Assembly (NCBI GenBank): GCA_020073305.1
Contig: JAIQFK010000021.1
Location: 1-64,000 of the forward strand
Length of the DNA: 64,000 nucleotides
DNA from: Terriglobia bacterium
GTDB taxonomy: Bacteria > Acidobacteriota > Terriglobia > Bryobacterales > Bryobacteraceae
Direction: 5' to 3'
In this document: positions 45,250 through 54,290 of the stretch, one piece after another
How positions within the stretch are numbered: the stretch's first letter is position 1
How the letters are laid out: the number at the start of each line of letters is the position of its first letter
Made by a program: the position numbers and the translations under genes
The notes under the pieces: model-generated
The model's database searches: none
What the model was told of the DNA's origin: nothing
What the model saw: the letters and a program-made list of their open reading frames with translations, nothing else

Positions 45250-45452
45250 GTAACCCTCCGGAAGAAAGGAACCCCGTCGCGGAGCTCGACCTGCTCGACG
45301 CGATCGTCGATCGCCGCGCGCTCGCCGAGGACCCGGCCGGTGACGCGCGAACCGTCGGCAAGCGTCACGATGGCGACTTGATACGGGACATCCGCGGCGA
45401 AGGCCTCGGGCGCGAGGTAGACGATGGTTTCAGTGTAAATGGTACCAGTCAT
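45246..45452 (-). CDS. DUF35 OB-fold acyl-CoA-associated protein
   Basis: A 68-residue OB-fold protein: YTETIVYLAPEAFAADVPYQVAIVTLADGSRVTGRVLGE resembles the acyl-CoA-associated DUF35 domain. The usual N-terminal rubredoxin-like zinc module is missing. DUF35 proteins form complexes with thiolases and gate CoA intermediates, and a thiolase gene lies two genes upstream. It overlaps both neighbours (ATGA at each end). Confidence 0.78.
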   Translation of the reverse strand: MTGTIYTETIVYLAPEAFAADVPYQVAIVTLADGSRVTGRVLGERAAIDDRVEQVELRDGVPFFRRVT

Positions 45453-45949
45453 ATGCCGACTTTATAACGCGATTTGGCTTGCAGGACGGCACTCCTGATT
45501 TCCTGCGAATCGGGAAACGTCAACGGGTCTCCGCAAAGACTCATCTCGCGGCTGACCAATTTCCAGGTGCCGGAGACGTTCACGAGGAACCAAACACCTG
45601 GTCGTCCATCGAGGTGCTGCATTTCATCGCAAATGCCTTGGTCTACTCCAAACGGCCGCTGCCACAGGAAAGGGATCGAATGGATCTCATTACTTCCGAG
45701 CAAGACATCCTTGACACGAAGTTCCGACCGATAGTGCCAACCGTCCAACCACGGACGCGGCCAGCCCACATGAAATGTGCCCACGACCACTAAATCGGAC
45801 CTGGCCGCTGCCAACGGGATCTCGTGGTTGTCTAGTAAGCAGATATAAAAGTCCCCCCTCGGTCTCCGAGCGAGTACGACCCCAACGACGACCGCGGTGA
45901 GAACCAGCAGGATGAGGGCCCAGCGCACTGGTCGCGTCACGCGTTTCAT
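45449..45949 (-). CDS. Membrane-anchored or exported hypothetical protein
   Basis: A 166-residue protein with an N-terminal transmembrane segment (WALILLVLTAVVVGVVLA, about residues 10-28) and a soluble periplasmic part containing DFYICLLDNHEIPLAAARSDLVVVG and WFLVNVSGTWKLVS. The family is unknown. ATG 45949 overlaps the thiolase stop by four bases, so the thiolase and this protein are coupled although they look unrelated. Confidence 0.7.
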   Translation of the reverse strand: MKRVTRPVRWALILLVLTAVVVGVVLARRPRGDFYICLLDNHEIPLAAARSDLVVVGTFHVGWPRPWLDGWHYRSELRVKDVLLGSNEIHSIPFLWQRPFGVDQGICDEMQHLDGRPGVWFLVNVSGTWKLVSREMSLCGDPLTFPDSQEIRSAVLQAKSRYKVGI

Positions 45950-47106
45950 ACGTTGCCTAAGATGCTGACCACGCACGTAGCCCCGGAACCGCCCAAATTC
46001 TGCGCCAGGCCGATCGAATTCCGTTTCAGTTGCATGTCGCCGGCTTCGCAGCGGATCTGGGCCACCAGGTCGCAGAGCTGTGCCACGCCCGTAGCGCCCA
46101 CGGGATGGCCCTTGGATTTAAGGCCGCCCGAGGCGTTGATGGGTTTTTCTCCCGTCCGTGCCGTTGCTCCGGACGCTTCGAACGGACCGCCCGCGCCGCG
46201 TTCGACGAAGCCGAGGTCTTCGAGCGCCACAATCTCGGCGATGGTGAAGCAATCATGCAGCTCGGCGAACTGAATGTCCCGAGGACCGACGCCGGCCATC
46301 TCGTAGGCCTTCTGCGCGGCCCTGCGCACGGCCGGGAAGGTCGTGATGTCCTGTTTGTGGTCGAGCGCGACGAAGTCCGAAGCCTGCGCCACGCCCAGAA
46401 TGCGCACCGGCTTCTCGGTAAAATCGCGCGCGCGGTCCGCGGGCATCAGCAGGACTGCAGCCGCGCCGTCGCTGATCAGCGAGCAATCGTAGAGATGCAA
46501 CGGTTCGGCGACCGGCCGCGCCGCCAGTGCCTGCTCTATCGTGATCACTTTGCGCATCTGCGCATCGGGATTGAGCGCGCCGTTGGCGTGATTTTTGACG
46601 GCCACGGCGGCCAGGTGCTCACGCGTGGTGCCGAACTGATGCATGTGCCGGCGGGCGATCATGGCGAACAGCGAGGGAAAAGTGGAGCCGGCCTTGATTT
46701 CGCCTGAGCAATCTCCCGCCCCCGCCAGAATTTCGGTGACCCGCGCGGTGGGCTGCGAGGTCATCTTTTCCACACCGGCCACCAGTACGCAATCGTACAC
46801 GCCGCTCGCCACCGCCAGGAATGCGTGGAAGAAGGCCGAGCCGCTCGAGGCGCAAGCCGCTTCAAACCGGGTGGCGGGGACGTCGCGGATCCCGACGGCG
46901 GTGGAAACGTACGGTGCCAGGTGATTCTGGCCGACGAAGGAAGGCCCGGCAAAGTTGCCGAGGTAGAACGCCTCCACCTGCGAAGGGCTAACATGTCCAT
47001 TTTTCAAGCACTTCAAGCAGGCTTCCACGGCCAGGGAGCGCAAATCCCGGTCGGGGAAGGCGCCGAAGGGCGTCTTGCCCGCGGCGGCTATAGCCACAGG
47101 TCTCAT
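45946..47106 (-). CDS. Thiolase-family acetyl-CoA acyltransferase
   Basis: A 386-residue thiolase of the SCP2/archaeal-like type. The nucleophile Cys is in FEAACASSGSAFFHAFLA, with a His in LHDCFTIAEIVALED and the C-terminal GGLKSKGHPVGATGVAQ. It condenses or cleaves acyl-CoA. A DUF35 OB-fold partner is encoded two genes later, which is the usual pairing for this branch. It heads the five-gene operon. Confidence 0.9.
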   Translation of the reverse strand: MRPVAIAAAGKTPFGAFPDRDLRSLAVEACLKCLKNGHVSPSQVEAFYLGNFAGPSFVGQNHLAPYVSTAVGIRDVPATRFEAACASSGSAFFHAFLAVASGVYDCVLVAGVEKMTSQPTARVTEILAGAGDCSGEIKAGSTFPSLFAMIARRHMHQFGTTREHLAAVAVKNHANGALNPDAQMRKVITIEQALAARPVAEPLHLYDCSLISDGAAAVLLMPADRARDFTEKPVRILGVAQASDFVALDHKQDITTFPAVRRAAQKAYEMAGVGPRDIQFAELHDCFTIAEIVALEDLGFVERGAGGPFEASGATARTGEKPINASGGLKSKGHPVGATGVAQLCDLVAQIRCEAGDMQLKRNSIGLAQNLGGSGATCVVSILGNV

Positions 47107-47198
47107 ATAATTAGCTTAGCGCGTTGAAGTAGTCTCCACGTTTTCGCGTCCCGGCCGTCATGTTCAAGTAGGGACGGGATTTGGTGTACTGCGAGGTC

Positions 47199-47723
47199 AT
47201 GAGCGAATTGGTACCCCCGCCTCTGGAGGCCGCCGAGAGACAAAATCGCTTTGTCTCGGAAAACCTCCGGCGCATCTTCGTACAGATCTACCGGATCGTC
47301 GGCAACGTCGCCGATGCTCAGGATCTGGCGCAGGAGGTGTTCATTAAAGCGCTCCAGCGGCAGGATCAACTGAAGGACGACCAGAAGGCGGCACACTGGC
47401 TCTCACGGATCGCCACCAATACGGCCATCGATTTCCTGCGGCGGCACGGACGCGTGGCGTACTGCGAACTGGACTTCAGGACCGAAAGCCGGGAGGAGTC
47501 GCCCGAAGAACAGGTATTGCGTTCGGAGCACCGCGACTATCTGGAAGACGGGTTGCGTTTGTTGACGGCGCGGGAGCGCGCGGCCCTGATGCTGCGCGAT
47601 GTGGAGGGCTGCTCGGCCGAAGAGGTTGCGCAGCAACTGGATTGCTCGAAAGCCACGGTGCGGTCGCACATTGCAAATGCGCGGGTGAAGTTGCGGCACT
47701 ACATGGCGAAGAGGAGACGCTGA
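47199..47723 (+). CDS. ECF-type RNA polymerase sigma factor
   Basis: A 174-residue ECF sigma factor. Region 2 is seen in LRRIFVQIYRIVGNVADAQDLAQEVFIKALQ, region 4 in LLTARERAALMLRDVEGCSAEEVAQQLDCSKATVRSHIANARVKLRHYM. GAGG and ATG 47199 support this start. The anti-sigma gene begins 1 base after its stop, and an exported protein gene overlaps that. Target promoters are unknown. Confidence 0.92.
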   Translation: MSELVPPPLEAAERQNRFVSENLRRIFVQIYRIVGNVADAQDLAQEVFIKALQRQDQLKDDQKAAHWLSRIATNTAIDFLRRHGRVAYCELDFRTESREESPEEQVLRSEHRDYLEDGLRLLTARERAALMLRDVEGCSAEEVAQQLDCSKATVRSHIANARVKLRHYMAKRRR

Positions 47724-47724
47724 T

Positions 47725-48282
47725 ATGGTGAAGCATCCGAGTGAGGCGGATCTGGCGCTGTTCTCCGGCGGCGAGTTGGGCCGGTGGAGACGGTGGCGTG
47801 TCGAGCGGCACGCCGCGGAATGCGAGGAATGCCGGCGCGACATCTCCGATTTTTCGGCGTTGCGCATGGAAAGCGCCGCGTTGGCCAGTCTGCCTGAAGT
47901 TTCCTGGGATCAATTGGCGGCTGAAATGAAGGCCAACATCCGGCTGGGCCTGGAGGCAGGTGAGTGTGTCGACGTGCATCTGGCGCCGCGCACGGTTTTC
48001 AGCCCGCGGGCACTGGCCGCCTGCCTCAGCCTGGCGGCGCTCCTGGTGGCGAGTGTGTTCCTGGAGCGGCCGGCACCGCGTGTGGCGGACCTCAAGCCCT
48101 CCGAACCGGTGCTCGAGACCAGCGTCGCCGGCATCCAGTTCCGCGAAGGCAACCAAAGCATCATGCTGCTGAATAGAGGCGCGCGTGACATCAACTACAT
48201 GGCAACCGGCAGCGCCATGCGTCAAAGCTATGTGGATGCCGAAACCGGTCAAGTGACGGTCAACAATGTCTATGTGCAGTAA
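47725..48282 (+). CDS. Zinc-binding anti-sigma factor
   Basis: A 185-residue transmembrane anti-sigma protein. The N-terminal cytoplasmic zinc domain has HAAECEECRRD (H29-x3-C33-x2-C36 pattern). One transmembrane helix (about residues 91-112) leads to a periplasmic sensor part. It should hold the upstream sigma factor inactive until a signal. The third gene of the operon, an exported protein, overlaps it. Confidence 0.88.
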   Translation: MVKHPSEADLALFSGGELGRWRRWRVERHAAECEECRRDISDFSALRMESAALASLPEVSWDQLAAEMKANIRLGLEAGECVDVHLAPRTVFSPRALAACLSLAALLVASVFLERPAPRVADLKPSEPVLETSVAGIQFREGNQSIMLLNRGARDINYMATGSAMRQSYVDAETGQVTVNNVYVQ

Positions 48283-49411
48283 ACTGGCGGTTCTGATTTT
48301 CGCGGGTGCTGTCGCTGTAGGGGCACAGGATGCTTCGTTTGACCCGCACAGTTCGATCCAGATCAACCTGCCTCCGGATTCGCCGGTGACGCTCCTGAAG
48401 AGCGATATTGGGGAATCGCGGGCCACGCCGCGCGGCAGTGCCATGGTAATTGACCTGCACATGTCGTTGTCGCTGCGCAATTCCGGGGCACGGAACATCC
48501 GCGGCGTGACGTTGCTCGTCACCACGCAGGAGATGACGCCGGGCGGTAAGGCGTCGGTCGCCGTGCCCAGCCTCAACGTCGCACCCGGCCAGGCATTCCC
48601 CATTCGCATCGACCTGCGACTGTTGCGGCCCTTGCAGGCCGGCGGCGGGCCTCTGGTGCAAGTGGGCCTGGATGGCGTACTGTTCGACGGTTTCGGCTTC
48701 TACGGGCAGAACCGGCTGAATTCGCGGCGCGCCATGACGGTTTGGGAAATGGAAGCGGAGCGCGACCGGCGGCACTTCAGGTATGTCTTCGCCGCATCCG
48801 GCGCCGAAGGGCTTCGCCGCGAGATGCTGGATTCATTGACCCGCCAGGCCGAGCGGCCGCGCATCGATGTGCGCGTTTCGCGCGGCGGGCCGGCGGTTAA
48901 TTCAGCGGCTGCGAATGAGCGCATGGAGCAATTTGCTTTCCTGAAAATTCCGGATTCGCCCATTGAAGCGGTGGATGGCTTTGCGGCGGTGGCGGGCAAT
49001 GAAGCGCGCACGCCGCGAATCCGCGTGGTGAACCGCTCACCCAGACCGGTTCGTTACCTGGAAATCGGATGGATTGTGAAGGATACCGAGGGACACGAAT
49101 TTCTGGCAGGGTCGGTGCCCGCATCGGAAGGCGACCTGCTTCTTCCGCCGGGGCAAACCGGCCGCGCGCTGCAGGATACCGCCTTGCGTTTCTCGCGCAA
49201 TGCCGGCGAACCGGTCTCGATTGCCAGCATGACGGGTTTTGTCAGCCAGGTGGAGTTCGCCGATGGGAGAGTCTGGGTGCCTAACCGGGCGGCGCTTCAG
49301 AGTTCCGGCCTGTTACGCGTGGTTGTGCCTTCGCCCGAAGAGCAGCGCCTGGTAGATCTCTATCGCACCAAGGGCCTGAATGCGGTGATCGAGGAACTGC
49401 GGAAGTTCTAG
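48266..49411 (+). CDS. Exported hypothetical protein of the sigma/anti-sigma operon
   Basis: A 381-residue exported protein: signal peptide (about 1-20, ending VAVGAQ), then beta-rich sequence with IRGVTLLVTTQEMTPG and VRYLEIGWIVKDTEGHEFLAGSV, suggesting two Ig- or transglutaminase-like sandwich regions. No known enzyme motif is seen. It overlaps the anti-sigma gene by 17 bases and may be the sensor or a target of that system. Confidence 0.72.
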   Translation: MSMCSKLAVLIFAGAVAVGAQDASFDPHSSIQINLPPDSPVTLLKSDIGESRATPRGSAMVIDLHMSLSLRNSGARNIRGVTLLVTTQEMTPGGKASVAVPSLNVAPGQAFPIRIDLRLLRPLQAGGGPLVQVGLDGVLFDGFGFYGQNRLNSRRAMTVWEMEAERDRRHFRYVFAASGAEGLRREMLDSLTRQAERPRIDVRVSRGGPAVNSAAANERMEQFAFLKIPDSPIEAVDGFAAVAGNEARTPRIRVVNRSPRPVRYLEIGWIVKDTEGHEFLAGSVPASEGDLLLPPGQTGRALQDTALRFSRNAGEPVSIASMTGFVSQVEFADGRVWVPNRAALQSSGLLRVVVPSPEEQRLVDLYRTKGLNAVIEELRKF

Positions 49412-49419
49412 GCGCAGCA

Positions 49420-49662
49420 TCACCCTTCATCGGATGGAAGCGGTTCGGTTTTCGCGCCCATAGCCGGCCAGAGCGACGAAAACAAGGCCAAACCTGCGAC
49501 CACCGCATTGGCGACGATGACCGGGAGCGCATGAATCAGGAGCCCGTAGCTCATCCATAACAAGGCCGCCAGTCCTTGAACGCGGCGCAGAACCGCCGGC
49601 CGTTTGCAGAAGTAGGAACTGGCGAATGTAGCCGTCGCCACCCAACCGATCCAATCAGGCAT
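49420..49662 (-). CDS. Small membrane protein, SemiSWEET/YgjV-like
   Basis: An 80-residue protein with three predicted membrane helices. [40 protein letters not shown] and [17 protein letters not shown] match the triple-helix layout of SemiSWEET transporters and YgjV-type proteins, including a Pro-x3-Asn (PVIVAN) pattern. A sugar-transport role is speculative. It lies 12 bases after the HAD phosphatase gene. Confidence 0.6.
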   Translation of the reverse strand: MPDWIGWVATATFASSYFCKRPAVLRRVQGLAALLWMSYGLLIHALPVIVANAVVAGLALFSSLWPAMGAKTEPLPSDEG

Positions 49663-49674
49663 CCCGGGTCTCCC

Positions 49675-50496
49675 TCAGCCCGCCACCGGCGAAGCAGCGC
49701 CCGTTTCGCGGATAGTCAGCGAATCCGTCCGCATTTTTTCCCAGTCCTGCAGTACGAATCCGTGGGCATCAAACAGGGCGCGAATCTTCATGGCATCCCA
49801 ACCGGCGATCTCTTCCATGATGGGAACCAGTACGCTGAGCGCATCCTCGCTAAGAATGGTGCGCCTGGCGATGCGGGTAATGTACTTATTCTCCGAGACC
49901 GCGATGGTCAGTCCCTCGAGACGATTCAGGTGCAACATGACATGGACGTCGGAGCTGCCGTCTCCCACATAGACCACGCGATCATGGCCCACCTGCAGTT
50001 TCTTGCGCAGCTCCTCGAGCACGGCGACCTTGCCGTAACCCGCCGGGACCCGAAGGATCGACTGGATCTCGCCGGACGACGGATCGTACTGGAACTGCGT
50101 TCCGTAAATGTGATCCTTGGGAACAATGCCTTCGAGCGCCGACTGGATGACTTCTTCGGGCGCCGCCGAAATAACGTAGAAAGCAAAGTGATAACCGTCA
50201 AGGCCATTGAGTAACTGCGACAGCAAACGAATGTTCTGCTTTAGCCGGATTCGTTTGCCGGCTGCAATCAGATGTTCCTTGCGCACACAGCGATAATCCG
50301 GATCATGCAACAGTAGATATGCCAGCTCCGCACCTTGCTGCGCGAGGTGGATGTGCGAGAGTCCGGCGACTCTCTCTTCGAAGCCCGACGTGCCGAGTAA
50401 TTCACTTAGTACGATCCCGGAATCATTGAAGCTCAGCGTTTGATCGAAGTCGCTTGCCAGTAAATATTGCTTTGGGTTCTTTGTTCTTTCCTGCAT
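49675..50496 (-). CDS. HAD-superfamily phosphatase
   Basis: A 273-residue HAD hydrolase resembling phosphoserine phosphatase-like enzymes. The nucleophile is in [14 protein letters not shown] (DxDxT), motif II Ser in [10 protein letters not shown], and the metal motif in [14 protein letters not shown]. The substrate is unknown; it could act on sugar or amino acid phosphates. GGGGGAGAGG just before ATG 50496 is strong, so this start is preferred to the longer open frame. The gene is cotranscribed with the small membrane protein gene at 49662. Confidence 0.85.
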   Translation of the reverse strand: MQERTKNPKQYLLASDFDQTLSFNDSGIVLSELLGTSGFEERVAGLSHIHLAQQGAELAYLLLHDPDYRCVRKEHLIAAGKRIRLKQNIRLLSQLLNGLDGYHFAFYVISAAPEEVIQSALEGIVPKDHIYGTQFQYDPSSGEIQSILRVPAGYGKVAVLEELRKKLQVGHDRVVYVGDGSSDVHVMLHLNRLEGLTIAVSENKYITRIARRTILSEDALSVLVPIMEEIAGWDAMKIRALFDAHGFVLQDWEKMRTDSLTIRETGAASPVAG

Positions 50497-50704
50497 GATA
50501 TAAACCTCTCCCCCTTCTTGTTGTCGCTGGATGCTGAAAGATGATCTCTGTCTTAGAGACGGATTACTGCTGATTAGATTACGGATGGGCGACAGAGCCG
50601 CAGGTGAGACATACTGAAAGCATCTTATCACAAGTCTGTATTATTGTGCTTTAAAAAACCTTCACCTTGGTTAAGTGAGTTACAAACAGAAATTTACAGC
50701 TCGG

Positions 50705-51577
50705 TTACGATTCCCCGCCGCGCATCAGACTTATGAGCTGAAGGATTTGTCTGCGCATTTCCTCCGGCGCCTGGCGGATTCGCTGGCCGTGCCCGGGGAG
50801 GACCCACTCGAAGGAATATTGCGCGAGCGTGGCCATGGAGCGCGTCTGTTCGTCCCACGAGTACCAGCAGACTTCGCGTCCGGCGTTCAGGCTTTGCTGA
50901 GTGCGGCTCCACCACAGGTGATCGCCGGTGAACAAAAAGCGGTTTTCGACCAGCAGGCACATGTGGCCGCGGGTGTGGCCCGGCGTAGGAATCGCAAGAA
51001 AACCGGGAGCGAGTAGCACGGGCTCAAAGCCGTCGACGACGCTTTCCGCGCCGGGTTGTGAAGCCAGCTCTTTGCGGTGAATGATGCGGCAGCTGGAAAA
51101 GCGCGCGGCGTATTTCCCGGCTTCGGCCACGTCGTCGCGGTGCGTGAGAAAGATCTGCGCGATGCCGCCCATCTCTGCGAAGCGACGAACGAGTGGCGGC
51201 AGGAACTTGGGCGAGTCGATGAGCCAGTTCCCTTCCGGCCGCACGACGAAATAGCTGCTGCCACCGAACGATTTCGGAGAATGGTAGCCGCAGTAGTAGA
51301 CGCCCGCTTCAAGATGCATGGGAAAATCGCCGCGGACCTCGCGGGCACGATCCGGATGCAGCGTTCCGATCGAGCCTGTTGGACAGGCCAACAGCGCCTG
51401 CAAGGCCTTGCGCGTGGCATCGGGCGTTTCCGGCTGCGCATGAACGAAGGAATAGCTGCCGGCGTCGGCAAAGACAGCAGGCGCCAACTGGCGGCAGGCA
51501 TCGCAATCGATGCAGGTCTCGTCCACGAAGAAGTCGCCAGGAAGATTTTCGGCGACACCACGCCGGCGATCGGCCAT
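50705..51577 (-). CDS. Ferredoxin-metallo-beta-lactamase fusion protein
   Basis: A 290-residue protein. Residues 14-60 form a 4Fe-4S ferredoxin-like module (FVDETCIDCDACRQLAPAVF and LLACPTGSIG). Residues 80-290 form a metallo-beta-lactamase fold with ASQIFLTHRDDVAEAGKYA-like IFLTHRDDVA, IPTPGHTRGHMCLL and RFLFTGDHLWW. The first metal motif is THRDDVA rather than the usual THxHxDH, so the metal site is altered. Function is unknown; redox-linked hydrolase or oxygen/NO handling is conceivable. The start ATG 51577 is where the domain begins. Confidence 0.82.
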   Translation of the reverse strand: MADRRRGVAENLPGDFFVDETCIDCDACRQLAPAVFADAGSYSFVHAQPETPDATRKALQALLACPTGSIGTLHPDRAREVRGDFPMHLEAGVYYCGYHSPKSFGGSSYFVVRPEGNWLIDSPKFLPPLVRRFAEMGGIAQIFLTHRDDVAEAGKYAARFSSCRIIHRKELASQPGAESVVDGFEPVLLAPGFLAIPTPGHTRGHMCLLVENRFLFTGDHLWWSRTQQSLNAGREVCWYSWDEQTRSMATLAQYSFEWVLPGHGQRIRQAPEEMRRQILQLISLMRGGES

Positions 51578-51733
51578 AACTTCATCGTCGCACGGTGTAT
51601 GCTGGGAGGTTGAAAAACGGTGACAGGCAGCGCTGTCCACGCGCCGCTGGTGCTGTGGCGCGTTCCTGCGACGCAATCCGGCTTGGGACAGCGAAGCCAG
51701 TCACCGTCTTTCAGGAGCCAATAAATAACTCCC

Positions 51734-52216
51734 ATGGATCTGAAGACGGTTCCGCTTGAGGTTCCCGAGGGTGGCAACATCATCGTGGGCCAGACGCACT
51801 TCATCAAGAGCGTGGAAGACCTCTACGAGGCGCTGGTCAACACGGTGCCGCAAATGAAGTTCGGCGTCGCTTTCAATGAGGCGTCCGGACCCTGTCTCAC
51901 GCGCGTCGACGGCAATGATGAGGTTCTGAAATCGCTGGCCGCGCGCAATGCGATTGCGGTGGGTGCAGGCCATATCTTTGTGATCGCGATGCGCGACGGC
52001 TATCCCATCAACGTGCTGGGACGGATCAAGGACGTGCCGGAAGTCTGTTCGATTTTCTGCGCGACGGCGAATCCAGTCACGGTCATCGTGGCGCAGAACG
52101 ATCAGGGACGCGGCGTCGTGGGCGTGATCGATGGCTCATCGCCCAAAGGTGTGGAGACGCCGGACGATGCCGCCAAGCGGCGCGACTTTCTCCGGAAAAT
52201 CGGATACAAGCGCTGA
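51734..52216 (+). CDS. Adenosine-specific kinase-like protein (DUF355)
   Basis: A 160-residue protein of the adenosine-specific kinase family: VPEGGNIIVGQTHFIKSVEDL, FGVAFNEASGPCLTRVDGND and NPVTVIVAQNDQGRGVVGVIDGSSPKG. An archaeal member binds adenosine; in bacteria the role is not settled. It overlaps the epimerase gene by one base (TGATG), so it leads an unusual operon with an epimerase and a DapA-like aldolase. Confidence 0.85.
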   Translation: MDLKTVPLEVPEGGNIIVGQTHFIKSVEDLYEALVNTVPQMKFGVAFNEASGPCLTRVDGNDEVLKSLAARNAIAVGAGHIFVIAMRDGYPINVLGRIKDVPEVCSIFCATANPVTVIVAQNDQGRGVVGVIDGSSPKGVETPDDAAKRRDFLRKIGYKR

Positions 52217-53235
52217 TGATTTCGAACGAGAAACAACTGGAAGACCTTCTCTCGGAACCATCGCCCGACGACGCGCGCGCCATGGCCGAGATGAACGGCG
52301 ACCTGATCATCCTCGGCGTAGCCGGCAAGATGGGCCCGAGTCTCGCCCGCCGCGCGCGCCGCGCGTGCGAACTGGCTGGCGTTTCGAAGCGAATCATCGG
52401 CGTGGCCCGCTTTTCCGAGCGCGGTGTGCGGGAATCGCTCGAATGCGCCGGTATAGAAACCGTGACCGCCGATCTGCTCGCACCGCACGCTCTGGCGAGC
52501 TTGCCGGATGCGCCGAATGTCCTCTACATGGCGGCGCGCAAGTTCGGGTCAACCGGCGCCGAGCACCTCACGTGGGCCATGAATACGCTGCTGCCGGGGC
52601 TGGTTGCCGAGAGATATGCGGCGTCGCGCATGGTGGCGTTTTCCACCGGCAATGTCTACCCGCTGGTCCCAGTGCAAGGAGGTGGCGCGACCGAAGACCT
52701 GTCCCCTGCCCCGGTCGGCGAGTATGCGCAATCGGCGCTTGGACGCGAGCGGATCTTCGAATTTTTCTCCCGGCGCAATCAGACCCCCGTCATGCTGCTG
52801 CGGCTCAACTACGCCATCGATCTGCGCTACGGGGTGCTGCTGGACATCGGCCAGAAAGTCTTTGAGCGGCGGCCGGTGGACGTGGCCATGGGCTACGTTA
52901 ATGTGATCTGGCAGGGGGATGCCAACTCCGTTGCGCTGCGTTCGTTTGGATTGTGCCAGTCGCCGCCGGCGGTGCTGAACGTGACCGGGCCGGAGATTCT
53001 GGCGGTGCGGGGGATCGCCCGAATGTTCGGCGAACGCTTCGGCGTGGAGCCGGTCCTGCAGGGCAAGGAGGCCGACACGGCGCTGGTAAGCAACGCTGGC
53101 CGTTGCCACAAGCTGTTTGGCCGCCCCTCGGTGACCGTTGAGCAGATGATCGACTGGGTGGCGGACTGGATCCGGACGGGAGGCGCGACTCTCTCCAAGC
53201 CGACGCATTTCGAGACGCGGGACGGCCGATTTTGA
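52216..53235 (+). CDS. NAD-dependent epimerase/dehydratase-like protein
   Basis: A 339-residue Rossmann-fold protein of the extended SDR group. LIILGVAGKMGPSLARRARRAC is a near-typical nucleotide-binding glycine motif, VLYMAARKFGS the following strand, and a Tyr-containing segment EYAQSALGRERIF may hold the catalytic YxxxR/K-type site. The substrate is unknown. It overlaps the genes on both sides (TGATG and TTGA), indicating a translationally coupled operon. Confidence 0.82.
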   Translation: MISNEKQLEDLLSEPSPDDARAMAEMNGDLIILGVAGKMGPSLARRARRACELAGVSKRIIGVARFSERGVRESLECAGIETVTADLLAPHALASLPDAPNVLYMAARKFGSTGAEHLTWAMNTLLPGLVAERYAASRMVAFSTGNVYPLVPVQGGGATEDLSPAPVGEYAQSALGRERIFEFFSRRNQTPVMLLRLNYAIDLRYGVLLDIGQKVFERRPVDVAMGYVNVIWQGDANSVALRSFGLCQSPPAVLNVTGPEILAVRGIARMFGERFGVEPVLQGKEADTALVSNAGRCHKLFGRPSVTVEQMIDWVADWIRTGGATLSKPTHFETRDGRF

Positions 53236-54242
53236 CAGCCTGGCGCGACAAACTGCAACGCGGTGTCGTGATCCCCGCGCATCCTTTGGCTCTCGATCAA
53301 AACCGCAAGCTGGATGAGCGCCGCCAGCGCGCGCTCACGCGTTATTATCTGGCCGCGGGTGCGGGCGGCGTCGCGGTCGGTGTCCACACGACGCAGTTCG
53401 AAATTCGCGATCCGAAATTCGGCCTCTACCAACCGGTGCTCGCGCTGGCCATGGAGGAACTGCGCTCGACCGATGCCATTCGCATCGCGGGGATCGTCGG
53501 CCCCACAGCCCAGGCGGTGAAGGAAGCTGAACTCGCAGCCGGCTGCGGCTATCACGCGGGACTGCTGAGCTTGAGCGCGCTCCGCCATGCCAGCGTGCCG
53601 GAGTTGATCGCGCACGCCCGCGCCGTGGCTTCGGTAATCCCGCTATTCGGTTTCTATCTGCAGCCGGCGGTTGGCGGACGGGTTCTGCCTTATGAGTTCT
53701 GGCGGAAGTTCGTCGAAATCGAAAACGTCGTAGCCATTAAGACCGCCCCATTCAACCGTTATCAGACGTTGGACGTGGTGCGCGCACTGGCGGAATCAGG
53801 GCGCGCGGATCATATCGCACTCTACACGGGCAATGACGACAATATCGTGGTTGACCTGTTGACGCCATTTCAGTTCGGAAAGCAAACCCTGCGCATCGCC
53901 GGCGGCCTGCTGGGCCACTGGGCGGTTTGGACGCGCCGCGCGGTGGAACTCGTCGAGCGTGTTCATCGGGAACCGCAATGGCCAGGGTGGCTGACGCTTG
54001 CCGCTGAGGTGACGGATTCCAATTCCGCGCTGTTTGACGTAGCGAACCAGTTCGCGGGCTCGATCGCCGGGATTCACGAAGTATTGCGGCGGCAGGGGTT
54101 GCTGGCCGGCCGGTGGTGCCTGAATCCGGCCGAAGATCTCTCGCCCGGCCAGATGGAAGAGATTGACCGCGTTTATGCCGCCTATCCGCATCTGAATGAC
54201 GACGACTTTGTTCGCCGGCATCTGGACACGTGGTTGATGTAA
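53232..54242 (+). CDS. DapA/dihydrodipicolinate synthase-family aldolase
   Basis: A 336-residue TIM-barrel lyase of the class I aldolase family. The Schiff-base Lys is in ENVVAIKTAPFNRYQ and the family barrel blocks are GAGGVAVGVHTTQF and RIAGIVGPTAQAVKEA. It is longer and more divergent than true dihydrodipicolinate synthase, and the context with an epimerase suggests a sugar acid or keto acid substrate. It begins with TTG 53232, overlapping the epimerase stop. Confidence 0.82.
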   Translation: MTAWRDKLQRGVVIPAHPLALDQNRKLDERRQRALTRYYLAAGAGGVAVGVHTTQFEIRDPKFGLYQPVLALAMEELRSTDAIRIAGIVGPTAQAVKEAELAAGCGYHAGLLSLSALRHASVPELIAHARAVASVIPLFGFYLQPAVGGRVLPYEFWRKFVEIENVVAIKTAPFNRYQTLDVVRALAESGRADHIALYTGNDDNIVVDLLTPFQFGKQTLRIAGGLLGHWAVWTRRAVELVERVHREPQWPGWLTLAAEVTDSNSALFDVANQFAGSIAGIHEVLRRQGLLAGRWCLNPAEDLSPGQMEEIDRVYAAYPHLNDDDFVRRHLDTWLM

Positions 54243-54290
54243 ACGAGTTGGCGCACGCGTGCGTCTTACACTCAATCCCGGGAGCCGTAC

